From: Vermamoeba vermiformis | Lineage: Eukaryota; Tubulinea; Echinamoebida | Direction of reading: 5' to 3' | NCBI GenBank assembly: GCA_045837725.1 | Contig: JBEWZL010000127.1 | Location: 62,001 to 126,000 of the forward strand | Length of the DNA: 64,000 nt | Shown: one piece after another, positions 1 to 11,172 of the stretch | How the letters are laid out: every line of letters begins with the position of its first letter | Numbering within the stretch: the first letter of the stretch is position 1 | The notes under the pieces: generated by a model | Told to the model about the DNA's origin: nothing | The model's input: the letters and a program-made list of their open reading frames with translations, nothing else | The model's database searches: none | Translations under genes and position numbers: made by a program

Positions 1-5
1 ACCAA

Positions 6-1990
6 ATGGAATCAGCAAGCACAGCTGAAAAGAAATCTAGACGAGAGGTATGCTTGGATCATGGTTATTTTTGAAAGATCTGAAATTTATCGTTAATCCG
101 TTCTTCAGAGCTTGCACGAAAAAGCCACCGTGTTCTTCGATAAATTGAAGCGCAGATTGTCTTTGAAGAGTCTTAGACCAAAAGAGGCAAAGAAGAGCGT
201 AAGTAACTCTTTCGAGTTAATTAGTAGTCGTACTAAGTACATCCGCAGACCAAAGTGTTCGGAGAGCCGTTGCTTTCTGTTCTTGTTAACCAACGTCGTT
301 CTGGTATCTTCGAAGATATTCCTTACCTCGTAAACAGATGCTTGCACCATTTACTTCCGAAATATGGTACGTTTTTTTACTTTTTGATCCGACCAGATGC
401 TCATCTCCAAACAGTTGGCGAAGAGGGCTTGTTTCGCGTCTCTGGCAATCACGAGGATTTGAATAACCTCAAAACAGATATCGATGAAGGTATGTTCATT
501 ATTACCTTTTGCAATAGCACTTCTAACGATGCTCGACAGCTCGTCAAGTGGACTGGGATCAGATCAGCAGCCCTCACTTGGTTGCATGTTTGTTAAAGCA
601 GTATGTCAGAGAGCTTCCTACACCCCTCATTCCTAATGGCAAGGAAATGATGGAGGTAATCGGTACGTTGCGTGCTATTTTCCAACCGAACGTAAACTGA
701 CCCTAATACAGGCACCGAAGACGCAGACATCAAGAGACAGCGCTTGTTCGATGCAGTGTCCAAGATCCCTCCTCCCGAGTTGGCTGTTCTGCGTCGTTTG
801 GTCGAGGGCTTTGCTAAGATCCACGACGCAAGAGACCGCAACAGAATGGATGCGCACAACCTTGCTCTTGTCTGGTCACCCACTCTGTTCAGATTTGATG
901 AGCAATTGACTCCCGAACAACTGCTCAAGAGTGCACACAACAATGTGCAAGCTGAAGTGATTGAAGCATTGATCCTCGATCATTCCTTCTACTTTGTCCC
1001 TCGCCCTGAAGAGAAGGCATTCGCGGACCTGCAAGCCAATCTCACACTCGAATCAGCTCTGTTCGATCAGTTAGATGACAGCGAGACAGAGACCGAGTTC
1101 AAGAAGCGCCGTAGAATGAGTGTCATGACTCTTGGCATGTCTTCTCCGCGATTCAGCGATGCAGGACTTCCTAGGTATGCATTGGTTGCTTTTCTGATAA
1201 CTTAACTAACGATTTGACAGCGAACCTTCACGAATGTCGATTGATGGTTTTGCATCTCCACGTATGACTGACGAAGCTTCCATGAGCGAAACTTCAGCCC
1301 GAGGACGAAAGCGAAGAAAGCTTGAACGTCAAACCTCCGAGAAGAGAATTCGTGGTACTGTTAAAATGATCTACTACACTGAAAAGAAGAGATCTCTTTA
1401 TGATTACTTCCAGTACGTACACTAGGCCTCGTCTTAAAACTAGCAACTAACAATCTGTACAGACGAGCTTCTTGTTTAGAGAATGCACAAGTTTATGCTG
1501 AGGGTGCCCTCTCACTTGAACAGGCTATGCAAACGCTACAAGGCTGCTCTATTTTGTACCGAAGCATAAAGAAGAATGGCAAGTATGAGGTAAGCGTCAG
1601 TGGCGAGACTAAGTCGGAGTCGAAAAACGCTTCCAACAAGCCAGCGTAGCTCAGTTGGTTAGAGCGTTGGATTCATAACCCAGAGGTCGTGAGTTCGAGC
1701 CTCACCGCCGGCAGTAATTTTTTTTGCTTTTTGTCCAAGCGACCTTTCTTTTCGGCAAGCTTTCAGTATCTTATTCTAGGCAATGCAGACTAATATATTC
1801 TTATTAACCGAACAATTTATTGCAGAGCGCCAAAATTAATCACAAACAAGAGGCGGAACTGAAGCATCACCTCATATGCAAGAAAACTGGTCAAATTTAT
1901 GGACCTATCGTTGTTGTAGCAAGAGAAGACGGTATTATGGGCGTAATTGGCCATGACAAGGACTTGATCCGCAAGATCCTTTTCGATTGA
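6..1990 (+). CDS. RhoGAP-domain protein (possibly 5'-partial)
   Basis: A GTPase-activating protein for Rho-family GTPases. At least nine exons join in frame, for example 109-198, 249-366, 415-489, 540-662 and 712 to about 1173, giving about 465 residues. The RhoGAP domain fills roughly residues 45-230. It has the arginine-finger segment EEGLFRVSGN, the helix motif KQYVRELPTPLIP and the C-terminal signature NLALVWSPTLFR, so it should be catalytically active. After the domain comes a basic, serine-rich linker, then about 90 residues I do not recognise, ending at TGA 1988-1990. The intron at 1590-1824 (235 bases) is much longer than the others and carries a tRNA-Met gene in sense orientation. 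The ATG at position 6 is a possible start, but the window edge leaves the true 5' end open. Confidence 0.88.
1596..1755 (+). repeat. Copy A of inverted tRNA-containing duplicate block
   Basis: About 160 bases inside the RhoGAP intron match, in inverted orientation, the block at 2980-3135. The match covers about 44 bases upstream of the tRNA, the tRNA itself, the oligo-T terminator and about 30 bases beyond. Differences are a few substitutions and a one-base change in the T run. The matching region starts just inside the intron's donor end. Confidence 0.9.
1640..1712 (+). tRNA. tRNA-Met (CAU), intron-borne copy A
   Basis: A 73-base tRNA with a seven-base acceptor stem, D arm, anticodon loop ATTCATAA (anticodon CAU) and T arm GTGAG/CTCAC around TTCGAGC. 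The A box (TAGCTCAGTTGG) and B box (AGTTCGAGCC) are intact, and a T8 terminator follows within 10 bases. The acceptor stem has one A-C mispair at its fourth pair. It looks like an elongator Met tRNA, although CAU could in principle be the initiator. It lies in sense orientation within an intron of the RhoGAP gene. Confidence 0.93.
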
Positions 1991-2047
1991 ACTTCTGGTT
2001 GGCATTGGACGCCACTCAGAGGTTGCTTGTATCGTACTGTAGATAAA

Positions 2048-5000
2048 TTATTCGCTATTTTCCATAATTTCCTCTAAGTGGGCCAAGGCTTCTTCTAACA
2101 ATTTGATCTCGAAGCGGTACAGGATCTTCTTGCGTGACATGTCGCAATTACATCGCTGAAAAGTTGTTGGTTAGTAACGTAGAACAAATTCCGAGTAAGT
2201 GGAGGCTTAATACGTACACCCTCTGCATGGCTCAAACAGAATGAGATGGCGTTGTTGCAGTCACAAACGACACCGCTGACGTAACAGTCAAAGCCACAAA
2301 TGTCACATTGTTTGCACTCCTCTTTCAGTTGTTTTGTAGTCAAAGGAACAATGCGCGTGATGCCAGCCTTCTGAAGTCTTTGTCGATCTTCACGTTCCGA
2401 TTTCAGGATGCGTTCTAGCTCGGTCTTGATCCTTGGTCGGAAGTCTGCAAGATCGTACGGTGCAATTTGCTCCGTTTTCTTTTCTGAGCCGTCCTCATCT
2501 TCGCTTGCAGTATCGTCACTTGACTCAGCTTCTTTAATGAGATCTAATGCAGCAGAGATGACAAACTCCGCGTGTGGGAACACAGAACTGCGCTTGAATC
2601 TGTACATTTCGACTGCTGTGCGGCCCTGTTCTATCCAATCGGGCAGAGCGAAGTTGACACTTTCAGCACAATTGAACTGATAAAAATTGTCAGTCGTGTC
2701 TCTCAACATACACGAGTTGTCAAAAGATCTTACTCCTTGGTTGAATCCAGCGTGATAAGCATTGGGGAAGGTAATAACGAACTCGCCTGCATTCTGAATT
2801 GTACGCACGACTGGAATGCCGTTGGCTTGTAAAATACGCGGGGATAACATGGTGATCAGCATGTGGAGCAGATTCGGGTGCTTCTCAAACAGATCTGGCA
2901 TAGTCTGCTTCATTACTTCCTCAAATTTGGCAGCGTAGCGACCAGAGACACCATACCTGCAAGAATAATCAGCACAGAAACGAAAGGTCGCTTGGGCAAA
3001 AAGCAAAAAAAAATTACTGCCGGCGGTGAGGCTCGAACTCACGACCTCTGGGTTATGAATCCAACGCTCTAACCAACTGAGCTACGCTGGCTTGTTGAAA
3101 GCGTTTTTCGACTCCGACTTAATGTCCCCACTGACGACAACGGTAACTTACCAGTTCTTCGGCTTTCCCATGTGCACGTAATTGATGCTGTATAGCAGAT
3201 TGTCTTCGGTGTGCCAACAGAAGGAGCTGAATAGCATTCCCACGTACATCATCGGTCGTGTTACTCCGGAGATGTTTTGTCGCAAGTGTTTGAGGGCGGA
3301 GACATACGGCAGATTGTTCAAGTTCCAACCACTTTTTGCCATTGCTTCAGCGGTGGCATCTCTGATGAATTGACCTTTGGTTTTCAGTGCTCTGGCACGA
3401 ACGGGCTCTGCAGCGCTTTGAGTGTCCAAAGGGAAACCAGAGCAGCCGTGCTCATGGACGTCGACATCCGAACCATAATAAACGACGACTCTATCGTCCG
3501 TGCCTTCGACAATTCTCCAGTATTCTTTTTCTACAATGTTTGGATCGACCCAATCTTTGACTTTCGCTTGCTTTCGTACTTGCTTCTTGAACATTTTGTC
3601 GTTATCGTCGTCCTCATCATCGGACTCTTCAGATTCATAAGGAACTCCAAACCAGTTGCACTCGAATTGTCTTGCCATTCGCTCGAATTGAGTTAAAGTG
3701 TATTGCTTGCCCATGTCATAACCGTACTCTAACTCTTCGCGTTCTTCTTCGGTTGCTTTGACGCACTTTTCACATAACCATTCGCCTTTAGGAACTCGAG
3801 CTAATGGCGGGTCCATGCAGTGAATGTGAGTACCTCTGTTGCAATTATTGTCACAAACGACCAATTTGTCCGGTCTGTCTCCACGTCCGCAAACTGTGCA
3901 CGTGACATCTTCGATCGTGGCTTTCAAATTATGACCAAATGATTGCAATTTGATATCTTTCCAATCGCTGGATGTCATTGGATGAGTGCGAGTGCCATAA
4001 CTTTTAATTCCACGTGCGCCTGAAAATGACAATTGCGTTGCTTTTGGTTTCGTGTCACGTTCCTTCACTTGCTTTGGCTTTAATCGTTGTCTCTCCTCGT
4101 ATATTGCATCAGTGTCGTTGATTTCTTGTAAAAAACCTTCCATTTCCTTTTCATTCTCTACAAAATCTTTCAAGCAGTTTTGATAACTACGTCGCAAGGT
4201 AGCAATAACAGTTGAATTGCAATATGGTAATCGAAGGCCTGTTGCGACGTCATTCCATCGATTATCATTCTCAACCTGTAATAAAATAACGTTTTAGACT
4301 GAATTCTGTGGATTATAAAAACTGTGGCTTTACCTTATCAAAACCTCCGATATTACGAATCTCTAAATGCAAGCGATATAAATCCACTTCAACGCCGTCT
4401 ACAGTGTATGTCTTGAGAGTACGCTTGCCTTTTTCTTCGAGCATAAATCGCTTCAATCTTTTGTAGAAGATCACGTTGTGGCCTCGTCGTTTTTGCATTT
4501 GGTGAACGTTCTGTGCCTTGGTAACGAACTTGAATTTGTTTGGGTTCACATTCTTGAAAAAACATTCAGTATCCCATTGGCCTCCGTCTTCTTTCTTTGG
4601 AGGAACGATGCGGCAAATCCCGTACGGCTCGACTAGATGAGCAATGCTTTTGACATATCTAACAGGATTTGCAAACTGTTCTGGCGTTGGATAGAACACT
4701 GGGGCTTCCTTAATATCGAATAGCGGGTCTATAGAAATTATTTTCAGTCGAGTTTCAAATTTCATTAATCATAATACCGAGCTTTTTTGACAATAAACCG
4801 AAAATATTATGGCCTGTTTTAAAAAAGTAAATATATTTACCTTCTTTTTTGCCTTGGGTCTTTTGATGAGCTGAATTCTTTGGGGTGTTATTGATCGGAT
4901 TTGAAGTTCTCGGGATTCGGCATGGGCATCCACCCTTTCAGCTGTCAAATCTATTGTTTCCACTTCATCTTTTATATTAACAACTTTTCGGCGCTTATTG

Positions 5001-5212
5001 GGACCTGTTTCTAAACCCTCTTCGCTTTTTCTCTTCGTCGAAGATCTTGTTTGATACCCTTGAGGGTAATTGAGTATTTCCACATCCATCGGACGAGAAA
5101 AGAATTGGCCTATTTTTGTTGAGTTGTGGTAATGTGCTGTTATAGTGTTGCGGGTTGAATTATTGAGTTCCGTGTGTGCGACTTCGTTTTTTTTCTGAAA
5201 GCACGATGCCAT
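2048..5212 (-). CDS. KDM5/JARID1-type histone H3K4 demethylase
   Basis: A nuclear Fe(II)/2-oxoglutarate-dependent demethylase, predicted to act on tri/dimethyl-Lys4 of histone H3. About 895 residues in at least six exons. Domains in order: basic N-terminal tail with KRKSEE/NKRRK stretches; JmjN (VFYPTPEQF ... YGICRIVPP); ARID (from about 4560 to 4150, split by an intron after GGFDK); PHD finger (CTVCGRGDRPDKLVVCD ... WLCEKC); JmjC with SSFCWHTEDN and NAYHAGFNQG, supplying the His-x-Glu and distal His iron ligands; and a C5HC2 zinc finger (CKQCDICGFDCY). The C-terminal PHD2/PHD3 of animal KDM5 are absent. The intron between about 3151 and 2957 splits the JmjC domain at its PKNW/YGV point and carries a sense tRNA-Met. 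The start at 5212 is the first ATG in the open frame; the next (at MDVEILNYP) is also possible. Confidence 0.93.
2980..3135 (-). repeat. Copy B of inverted tRNA-containing duplicate block
   Basis: Inverted partner of 1596-1755. On the minus strand it reads GTCAGTGG..., then AGTCGGAGTCGAAAAACGCT, the tRNA, a T9 run and GCTTTTTG.CCAAGCGACCTTTC, nearly identical to copy A. Homology stops before the host splice sites, so only the intron interior was copied. Confidence 0.9.
3019..3091 (-). tRNA. tRNA-Met (CAU), intron-borne copy B
   Basis: Identical in sequence to the tRNA at 1640-1712, including the A-C mispair in the acceptor stem. It lies in sense orientation inside the JmjC intron of the KDM5-type gene, with a T9 terminator at its 3' side. 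Identity of the tRNA and near-identity of its flanks indicate recent duplication or gene conversion. Confidence 0.93.
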
Positions 5213-5431
5213 TCATGAAACACGGCAAGGTACACGACTGCAAGGCGATGGACTTGAAATAGTAATACTACTACTACGCCTGCACTGCTACTGGGGTCAG
5301 AGAGTTGCACACCCCGAAAACGATGAAGCAAACCTTGATAGCTATGAAGTCGCGCAGAGAGGCATTGCAACCGCTCTGTGTACAAGCGAGAAGCAACTCG
5401 TATCATAGTCCGGCTATTAAACAAAATTCTG
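5213..5431. other. Divergent intergenic region
   Basis: About 220 bases between the start codons of the KDM5-type gene (-) and the reductase-like gene (+), so both promoters must lie here. I see no convincing coding exon or recognisable factor site. Confidence 0.5.
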
Positions 5432-6892
5432 ATGACAGCTCCTAATTTGGTTAACTCAGACGAAGGACCTCCTTTCTATTGCGATAAATGTGCAAGAGTT
5501 TCCATTCGTACTGAATGTATTATAAGCAGTCGTCTGGCAAGGTAGGTTCTCTTGTTTGTTCAAGATTTTCCGCCCATGGGGCTGATTTATTCTGTCAAGA
5601 GCGATATTTTATCCAGCAGTCTGTTTGTTCGTGCACTGATGACGCAAGCTAGCTGGAGTATTAGTCCTCGCATTGGCGAGTTCACTAGGGAAATAGTACC
5701 CGTGGAAGAGATACAGACCTTCTACTGCTTGGATCAGGTGGCCATCCCTGACGATAGACCCTACGCGTGGAGCAACACAGTTGCAACCCTGGACGGCGTT
5801 ATCGGGTATATAATTTAGAAAATTATTTGATCATTAAATGTTCTCTTAGGAGCCTAATTATTAAATTCCAACGTCATAAGATCGTGACAGCGTTTTCGAA
5901 GTTTCTAGGTCAAACTAACCGTATCTTCTAGAACTCGAGAGCCTGGAACTACAGGCGGTAAAGAAATATCCTTAGGGCACATCCCTTACAGTGGATCAGG
6001 TTCAGATTGGCGTATTTTGAACGCAGGCAAGTTTAAACAAATATCGCTAGCCTGTTGACTGATCAATTTTCTTTATCAAGGATGGGCGCACGCAGACGCT
6101 GTTCTAGCTTCAGGCGCCGAAGTGCGTGAAGAGCCTGACGGTTGCGTGTTTTACAACCAGTTCGATGATCTGCAACAGTTTCGTGAAGAAGTGCTCAAAC
6201 GAAGCAAATACCCTCTTAAAGTTGTAGTTACTAGGACTGGCGATTTACCTTTAACTCATCCACTATTTGTACATGCACCTCTGCGAAAAATCCTCGCGAC
6301 AACACAAAAGGGCGCGACAAGTCTGTTTGAACAGGCGAGAAAGCTTTTAAATATGCAAAGGTAAGCTTAAACAAGTATTTAAGAGCTATGCTTATGGATT
6401 GTTAGTGCGAGCGAAGAGGAACTTCGAACAACAATTGAAAACAAATGGCTGACACGATTAATGATTTTTGAAGACAAACACAGCGGTGTAGATTTAGTAG
6501 CACTGCTCAAACACTTGCGACAACACGAGGGTGTGAGATATTTGGTACGGAGATTCGAAAGTTACTAATCGATAGACCATTAACCGATATTTAACAGGAC
6601 GTCTCTTGCGGCTCGTCAATGATTTCGCAATTAATTAAGCTGTAAGGCATCTCACATTTAATGTAGAAATGGCTAACAATGTTATTATAGGAAACTATTA
6701 GACGAATACCGTATGACGAAGAGCGGCTGCGTCTTAGGACATTTCAGCACGACAGGACAGCCTCGCGTCCTTCAATTTGATCCCAACCTCGGTTTTGGTT
6801 TGGACAACTCACCGCTATTACACTTCAAGGCTGTCAGGATCTACGGCGAACATCACATGTTTGTGCGAGGAGTGTGGCAGTATCGCCATTGA
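5432..6892 (+). CDS. RibD C-terminal / DHFR-like reductase
   Basis: A Rossmann-like pyridine-nucleotide reductase of the RibD-C fold, related to riboflavin-pathway pyrimidine reductases. Family features: the N-terminal strand SNTVATLDGVIG (equivalent to the SxDGxIA motif), a serine/glycine-rich turn around GHIPYSGSGSDWRILN, WAHADAVLASGAEVREEP, the central strand PLKVVVTRTGDLPL, and the helix motif SCGSSMISQLIK...LLDEYRMT that starts the last substrate-binding region. About seven exons; the first splice is best read with acceptor ...GTCAAGAG before CGAT. Because the family is broad, the substrate cannot be called; a role in riboflavin or a related pterin-like reduction is inference. An N-terminal Cys-x2-Cys (CDKC) is not a usual part of the fold. 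Confidence 0.75.
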
Positions 6893-6929
6893 AAGTACAT
6901 TTAATACATAAAGTTAGCTTGATATCAAC

Positions 6930-8272
6930 TCACTGCTGACTGTCAATGGACTGGTCGAGTGCTGATTGGCCCGTCATGTCTTCATCTAAAATCGAAACAG
7001 CACTCCCGCCACTGTCTTGAACTTGTGATGACTCTTGCGAGGACGGGAACTCAGCGAGAATGTCATTGTCCCCTGCGTACCACTTGCAGTACTCTTTCAG
7101 TGACGTGATGTTGAAGCGTATTGCAATTGAAAATATCTGCTCGAGATTGTCGACGGTCAACTTCTGCGCCAATTGGTTGGCGCACAACATAATGCAGTTC
7201 TCTGTCGTTAGTTAGAGTTGATTTAAGTCGCAATCAAGACGTACCTAACAAGTAGCAATGCGCGGCATTAAGAATGTCGATGAGACGAGGCACGGAGAGC
7301 AGTGGCAGCGAGGGAATTGTGTCCGCGTAAATGTAATCGAGCAGTGCTTGCAGCGTGGTCGCAGACACGTCCTTCAATTGAATGCTGGCATTGTGTGCTT
7401 CTTTCATATTGTTCGTGAACATGGCTGCGAATACTGGAGAGCGCAAAGCGAGCACTAATCGATGCGCGTGAAATTTGACCATCACGCGCAGGATCGTCGT
7501 CACTCGGTGCTTCAAAACAAATGTCTACTAAGTGACCACTCTTTCTCATATTACCGAAGAACTCTAGTTGCTGCCTATAAAAGCAATTAGATCAACTTTT
7601 GGGCTATTTAAGCACGTACTTCGCGGCAGGATCTGTTTCGCTGGGTTGAGGCAGTGGAGGTGGTGGTCGGAGGAATTCATTTCGCAAGCTCCACGACAAC
7701 TTGATCCTAATATAAGTCGTTAGTCGCTATCGCACAGGCTTAGTCCGCGTACTTGTAAACTGACTGCACAATTTCCATAAAGCCACCTTGGCCATGACTC
7801 CTGTCTTTAATCTAGCAGATATTATTGAGCACATGTTACGTATAGTTAGGAGATAAGCTTACGTGCTCAATTATAACGTCCCACTTTTGGATTTCCTCTT
7901 CTAGGTAGCAAAACGATTTGGATCTGGAGCCTTTAGCGTGGGAAACAATTTTAATAATTTTGTAAATATTAGAGATGTCTTAATTTACCGATTCCGCGAA
8001 GCATAAACGTTGCAGATCGGAGTCCTCGGCCTGCACATTTTCGAATCTCTTCCAACAATTGCTTGCTCTTATCTAAAACGCGTTCTTGCAATTGTTTTGC
8101 AGAGAAAAAATCGTCAAACCACTCTAGTTTCTATGACAAAGTTTTTAGTAGCTGTAAGACGTTGTTCTTTTTGACATCTCGCGTTAAAAATCAAATTTTT
8201 GGGTACCTTTTGAATATCTAATGTGGGTGATGTTAACACGGATGAATTAACGATCTGTTGTACTTCTGCCAT
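6930..8272 (-). CDS. BTB/POZ-domain protein
   Basis: Probably a cullin-3 substrate adaptor. The N-terminus has a likely coiled region and a short Pro-rich linker (RPPPPLPQ). The BTB domain begins at GHLVDICFE and continues FHAHRLVLALRSPVFAAMF and LLDYIYADT, followed by a short BACK-like helix region (NLEQIFSIAIRFNITSLKEYC) and an acidic, Ser/Gln-rich tail. The BTB is split between two reading frames: the strand ending near APSDDD and the segment starting VKFHAHR are offset by one base around 7485-7495, with no plausible intron between. This is either an assembly insertion or a real frame break. Start ATG at 8272, stop at 6930-6932. No other domain recognised. Confidence 0.8.
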
Positions 8273-8411
8273 CGATAAATTATTAAACAACAAATTTCTC
8301 AGAAATTGCTCGTTACTAAAATTAATGGCAGCTTTATTTTACATGATTGTACAGTGGCGGTAATACTTACTAATGGAGTACTTAAACTCAATCAGCATTT
8401 TACGCACCCAA

Positions 8412-10853
8412 TTAGTTGGTTGCCACAGGGGCGTGGGCTTGTGATTTTTTGTGGGAGGCTTTCTGTTTTCATATTGGTTAGCACAGCTTTGGGTTAATAA
8501 TAATGCCAAGACTTACTCTTATAGTGGAGGCAAAATTGGTCACGTGAGCGAAGAACTGGTGAGGCTTGGTGTCTACATCTTCAGCGTAGAAACTAAGTGC
8601 TTCACTGTAGCGCAACAACGCTTGTTTGTATTCGCTTTGAATAGCATTGAATATCTTGTTGGCTTCATCGAGGAAAGGTTTCATGACTTTGATGAATTGT
8701 GCGCCCTCTTCAGGAGCGTTGACGATGATATTGGCCGATGCGTTTTCTTTGTCACCGCCGAGCTTTGTCTCATAATAGCCCAGTTCTGCTTGAATCAGTC
8801 GCAGTGTCGTCTCAATCTTGCTGAGTTCGTCGGCAATGCATTCAGGAGCCACTGAAAAAATGTTAGTGTTATACATAGAAAAGTTTGTCAGCCAATGACT
8901 TACACTTGGCTGCTGCGTCGAGATTCGGCATCTCTTCTTCAAACTTGAGCAGTTCAGGCTTTTGTTTGTTGAGCAAGTCAATCAAATAGTCCAACACGGA
9001 CACTTTGCCGTCCTTGCCTTTGGTGTCTCCAAGTTTTGTGAGCGTGTCAAACTTGAATGCCTTGGACGAGAGACTCGTGCCTCTGTTGAGTACATTGCCT
9101 AACGACCAAATCGTCTTCAAGATCTCTCGGAATCGAGAGCTGTTCTTGATTTCATCGCTGGCCTTGGTGAGTGATCGAATGTTCTAAAACAAATATTAGC
9201 AAGGCGATAATTACATTGTTGTTAGTACTCACGAGACGCAAGAAGTCAATGGTGGTGGCAAACTGATACTTGAATAGCAAGAGTTGGATGCGATTCTCAA
9301 CACGTGGCACATTCAAAGTCTCCAAGTAGAACTTGTCAGCCACACTGAGTTGTGATTTGTCGCCGCGGTACGAGATCAAGTCCTTGCGTTCAGTGTCGGA
9401 CAGCGGGAACATGTACGAGAGAGAAATCAAGTTCTCGAGACTCAACACATCAGTGTTGCATTCAACGAGGGCATTCTTAATGTCGTTTGTTGACATTTTG
9501 AAGCGAGATAATAAAATTGAGGTGTTATTGGTACGACGAAGATCGAGCAGACTGTGCACTTGTTGACGCTTGGTCGGTGTTCTGTTGACGTCATTTCTGC
9601 CAGCAACTGCAAGAGGATATTAGCGTCATTTCAGTGAAAGTTAAAAAAGGGAGTACCTTTGACGGGAGAGATGGAGAATATGGATTCGAGTTCGTTTTCA
9701 TTAATTTGCAGTCTGTTGGGACTGTTCTGCGGGCTGTTTTTGTTCTGCAGACCGTACCAAAATGACTTCTCGTTGATTTTGTCTTTAGAAATGGCACTCC
9801 AATGCAACGCTCGCAATTTCTTCTTGTTGCCAGGAGGCGTGCCTGCCAAGCGAGCGCCGGGGGGAGGAGGGGGTGGAGGTGGTGCACCAGCCATTGGTGG
9901 AGGTGGTGGCGGTGCTGGGATGCCGCTGAGAGCAGATCTGGAAGGAGCACGTGGCGGTGATGAAAATGTCTCGTTGAGCAAATTGAAGTTACTCGAAGCT
10001 AAGCGTCTAATTGTAGGCTGCAAATCGTGTCCAAAAGTGAAGTGAATTAACGACGACTCCGCATCCACTCGTTGAAGAATAATTCTGTTCTTCTCCCACG
10101 TGTAGATTTCATTGGGTTCGAGCAATTTGAAGTCAAAAAACACTTTTCCTGCATTGGAGCAGTTTCTGAAAAACATGAGACCGTTGGCCATCTTCATCTT
10201 GGTGAAGTTTTCGACGGCGAAAATAAGACTTTCGGGATCCAAATAGCCGCGCTAAGAAGCATGTCAGTAAGCATGACGTCACTAAATGAAACTTACCATA
10301 ACATAAGTAGGTTGATAGTCTTCAGTTGGGACAGGGATTGAAATTTTGCCGGCTAAAAAACTAGATTAGATCCAATTTTGAGATGAGCTCGTAAATAGTT
10401 ACCTAACGTGACTTCTTCCCTGCGTCGACATAATCGCGTTCCCTTATCTGTTACATAAGGTGCATCCTCTTTTAACTCGTCAAGCGAATGAATCGTATTT
10501 GTCTGGCGAATATTTCATTAACAATTATACGTTGCAACTCCACCCGGGGTATTACATACCAATAATATGTCTGGATCACTATCATCGAGCGGATAAATAG
10601 GAAAGCCCTGCGAAAGCAACTCAGGGTCGCTGAGTACACCTATACAAGACGGATTAGAAATTAATTCAATTAAAATATTGTTTTGTTAATTACCAGCATC
10701 GATTAATACACCAATTTCACCATGATATCGTCTAGATTTTCTTGTTTTTGGTTTGGGTGTCTCCAAAGGTGCAGGAGATGCAGCCAAAGTTTTCTTTTTG
10801 GATTGCTTGTTCTTTTTTGTGAAGTATTGACGAACGGTAGCTAAAAACGACAT
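8412..10853 (-). CDS. Formin (FH1-FH2), short form
   Basis: An actin nucleator and processive barbed-end elongator. About 690 residues. The FH1 region (minus strand, about 9930-9845) has two proline runs, PAPPPPPPM and GAPPPPPPPPG, which would bind profilin-actin. The FH2 domain follows, with ALHWSAISKDK, the lasso/knob region, and the hallmark GNVLNRGT plus FDTLTKLGDTKGKD...VLDYL. The C-terminus is a short basic tail (RKASHKKSQ), not a clear DAD. The N-terminal ~250 residues show no recognisable GBD/FH3 (DRF) region, so Rho-GTP autoinhibition of the usual kind is unlikely. Start ATG at 10853 is the first in frame; a consensus E2F-like site lies about 125 bases upstream. Confidence 0.92.
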
Positions 10854-11172
10854 TTGGATCTGTCGAGGAACAATTAACTACTGGTCCGTAGTATCTCTTT
10901 TGTAACCTGTCGTGCGATAGAAATTAGTTCTGTTTGCTTTGTGTCAAAAAATATTTAAACGGACTAGCCGTTACGGATTTGGCGCGAAAACTTCCCGTTT
11001 GTCGTTATGCAGTAAAGGTCTCATTAGTTTAGGCAAACATTAACCGTAGTAGTGGGTTTGGATTACGTATTAATAGAATTAATCACAAGCGCAAGTTTGA
11101 GTGATTTTACAAGATGCACATCTGTCTGAAAAAACTTTATGAGTTGATAGAATGTATATTACAAGTAAAAAA
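10854..11172. other. Intergenic region between formin and RalGAP-beta-like genes
   Basis: About 320 bases holding the formin promoter and the 3' flank of the RalGAP-beta-like gene. Only the E2F-like site at 10978-10989 stands out. Confidence 0.5.
10978..10989. promoter_or_regulatory. E2F/DP-like site TTTGGCGCGAAA
   Basis: TTTGGCGCGAAA is an exact match to the E2F consensus TTTSSCGCSAAA and lies about 125 bases upstream of the formin start codon. Whether E2F/DP proteins act here in this organism is inference. Confidence 0.4.

Noticed and set aside
2095-3042. A single 315-residue minus-strand frame running through the second tRNA region
   Set aside because: The true JmjC/C5HC2 exons are smaller; the extra ends read through introns, as shown by family alignment and splice sites.
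5140-5424. Minus-strand open frame upstream of the KDM5-type start
   Set aside because: It overlaps the first exon in another frame and the divergent promoter; composition is not protein-like.
9659-10045. Open frame on the plus strand across the FH1 region with Gly runs
   Set aside because: It is the reverse strand of the proline-rich FH1 coding sequence; composition explains it, and the formin exons on the minus strand are certain. The G-rich stretch might form a quadruplex but is explained by polyproline codons.
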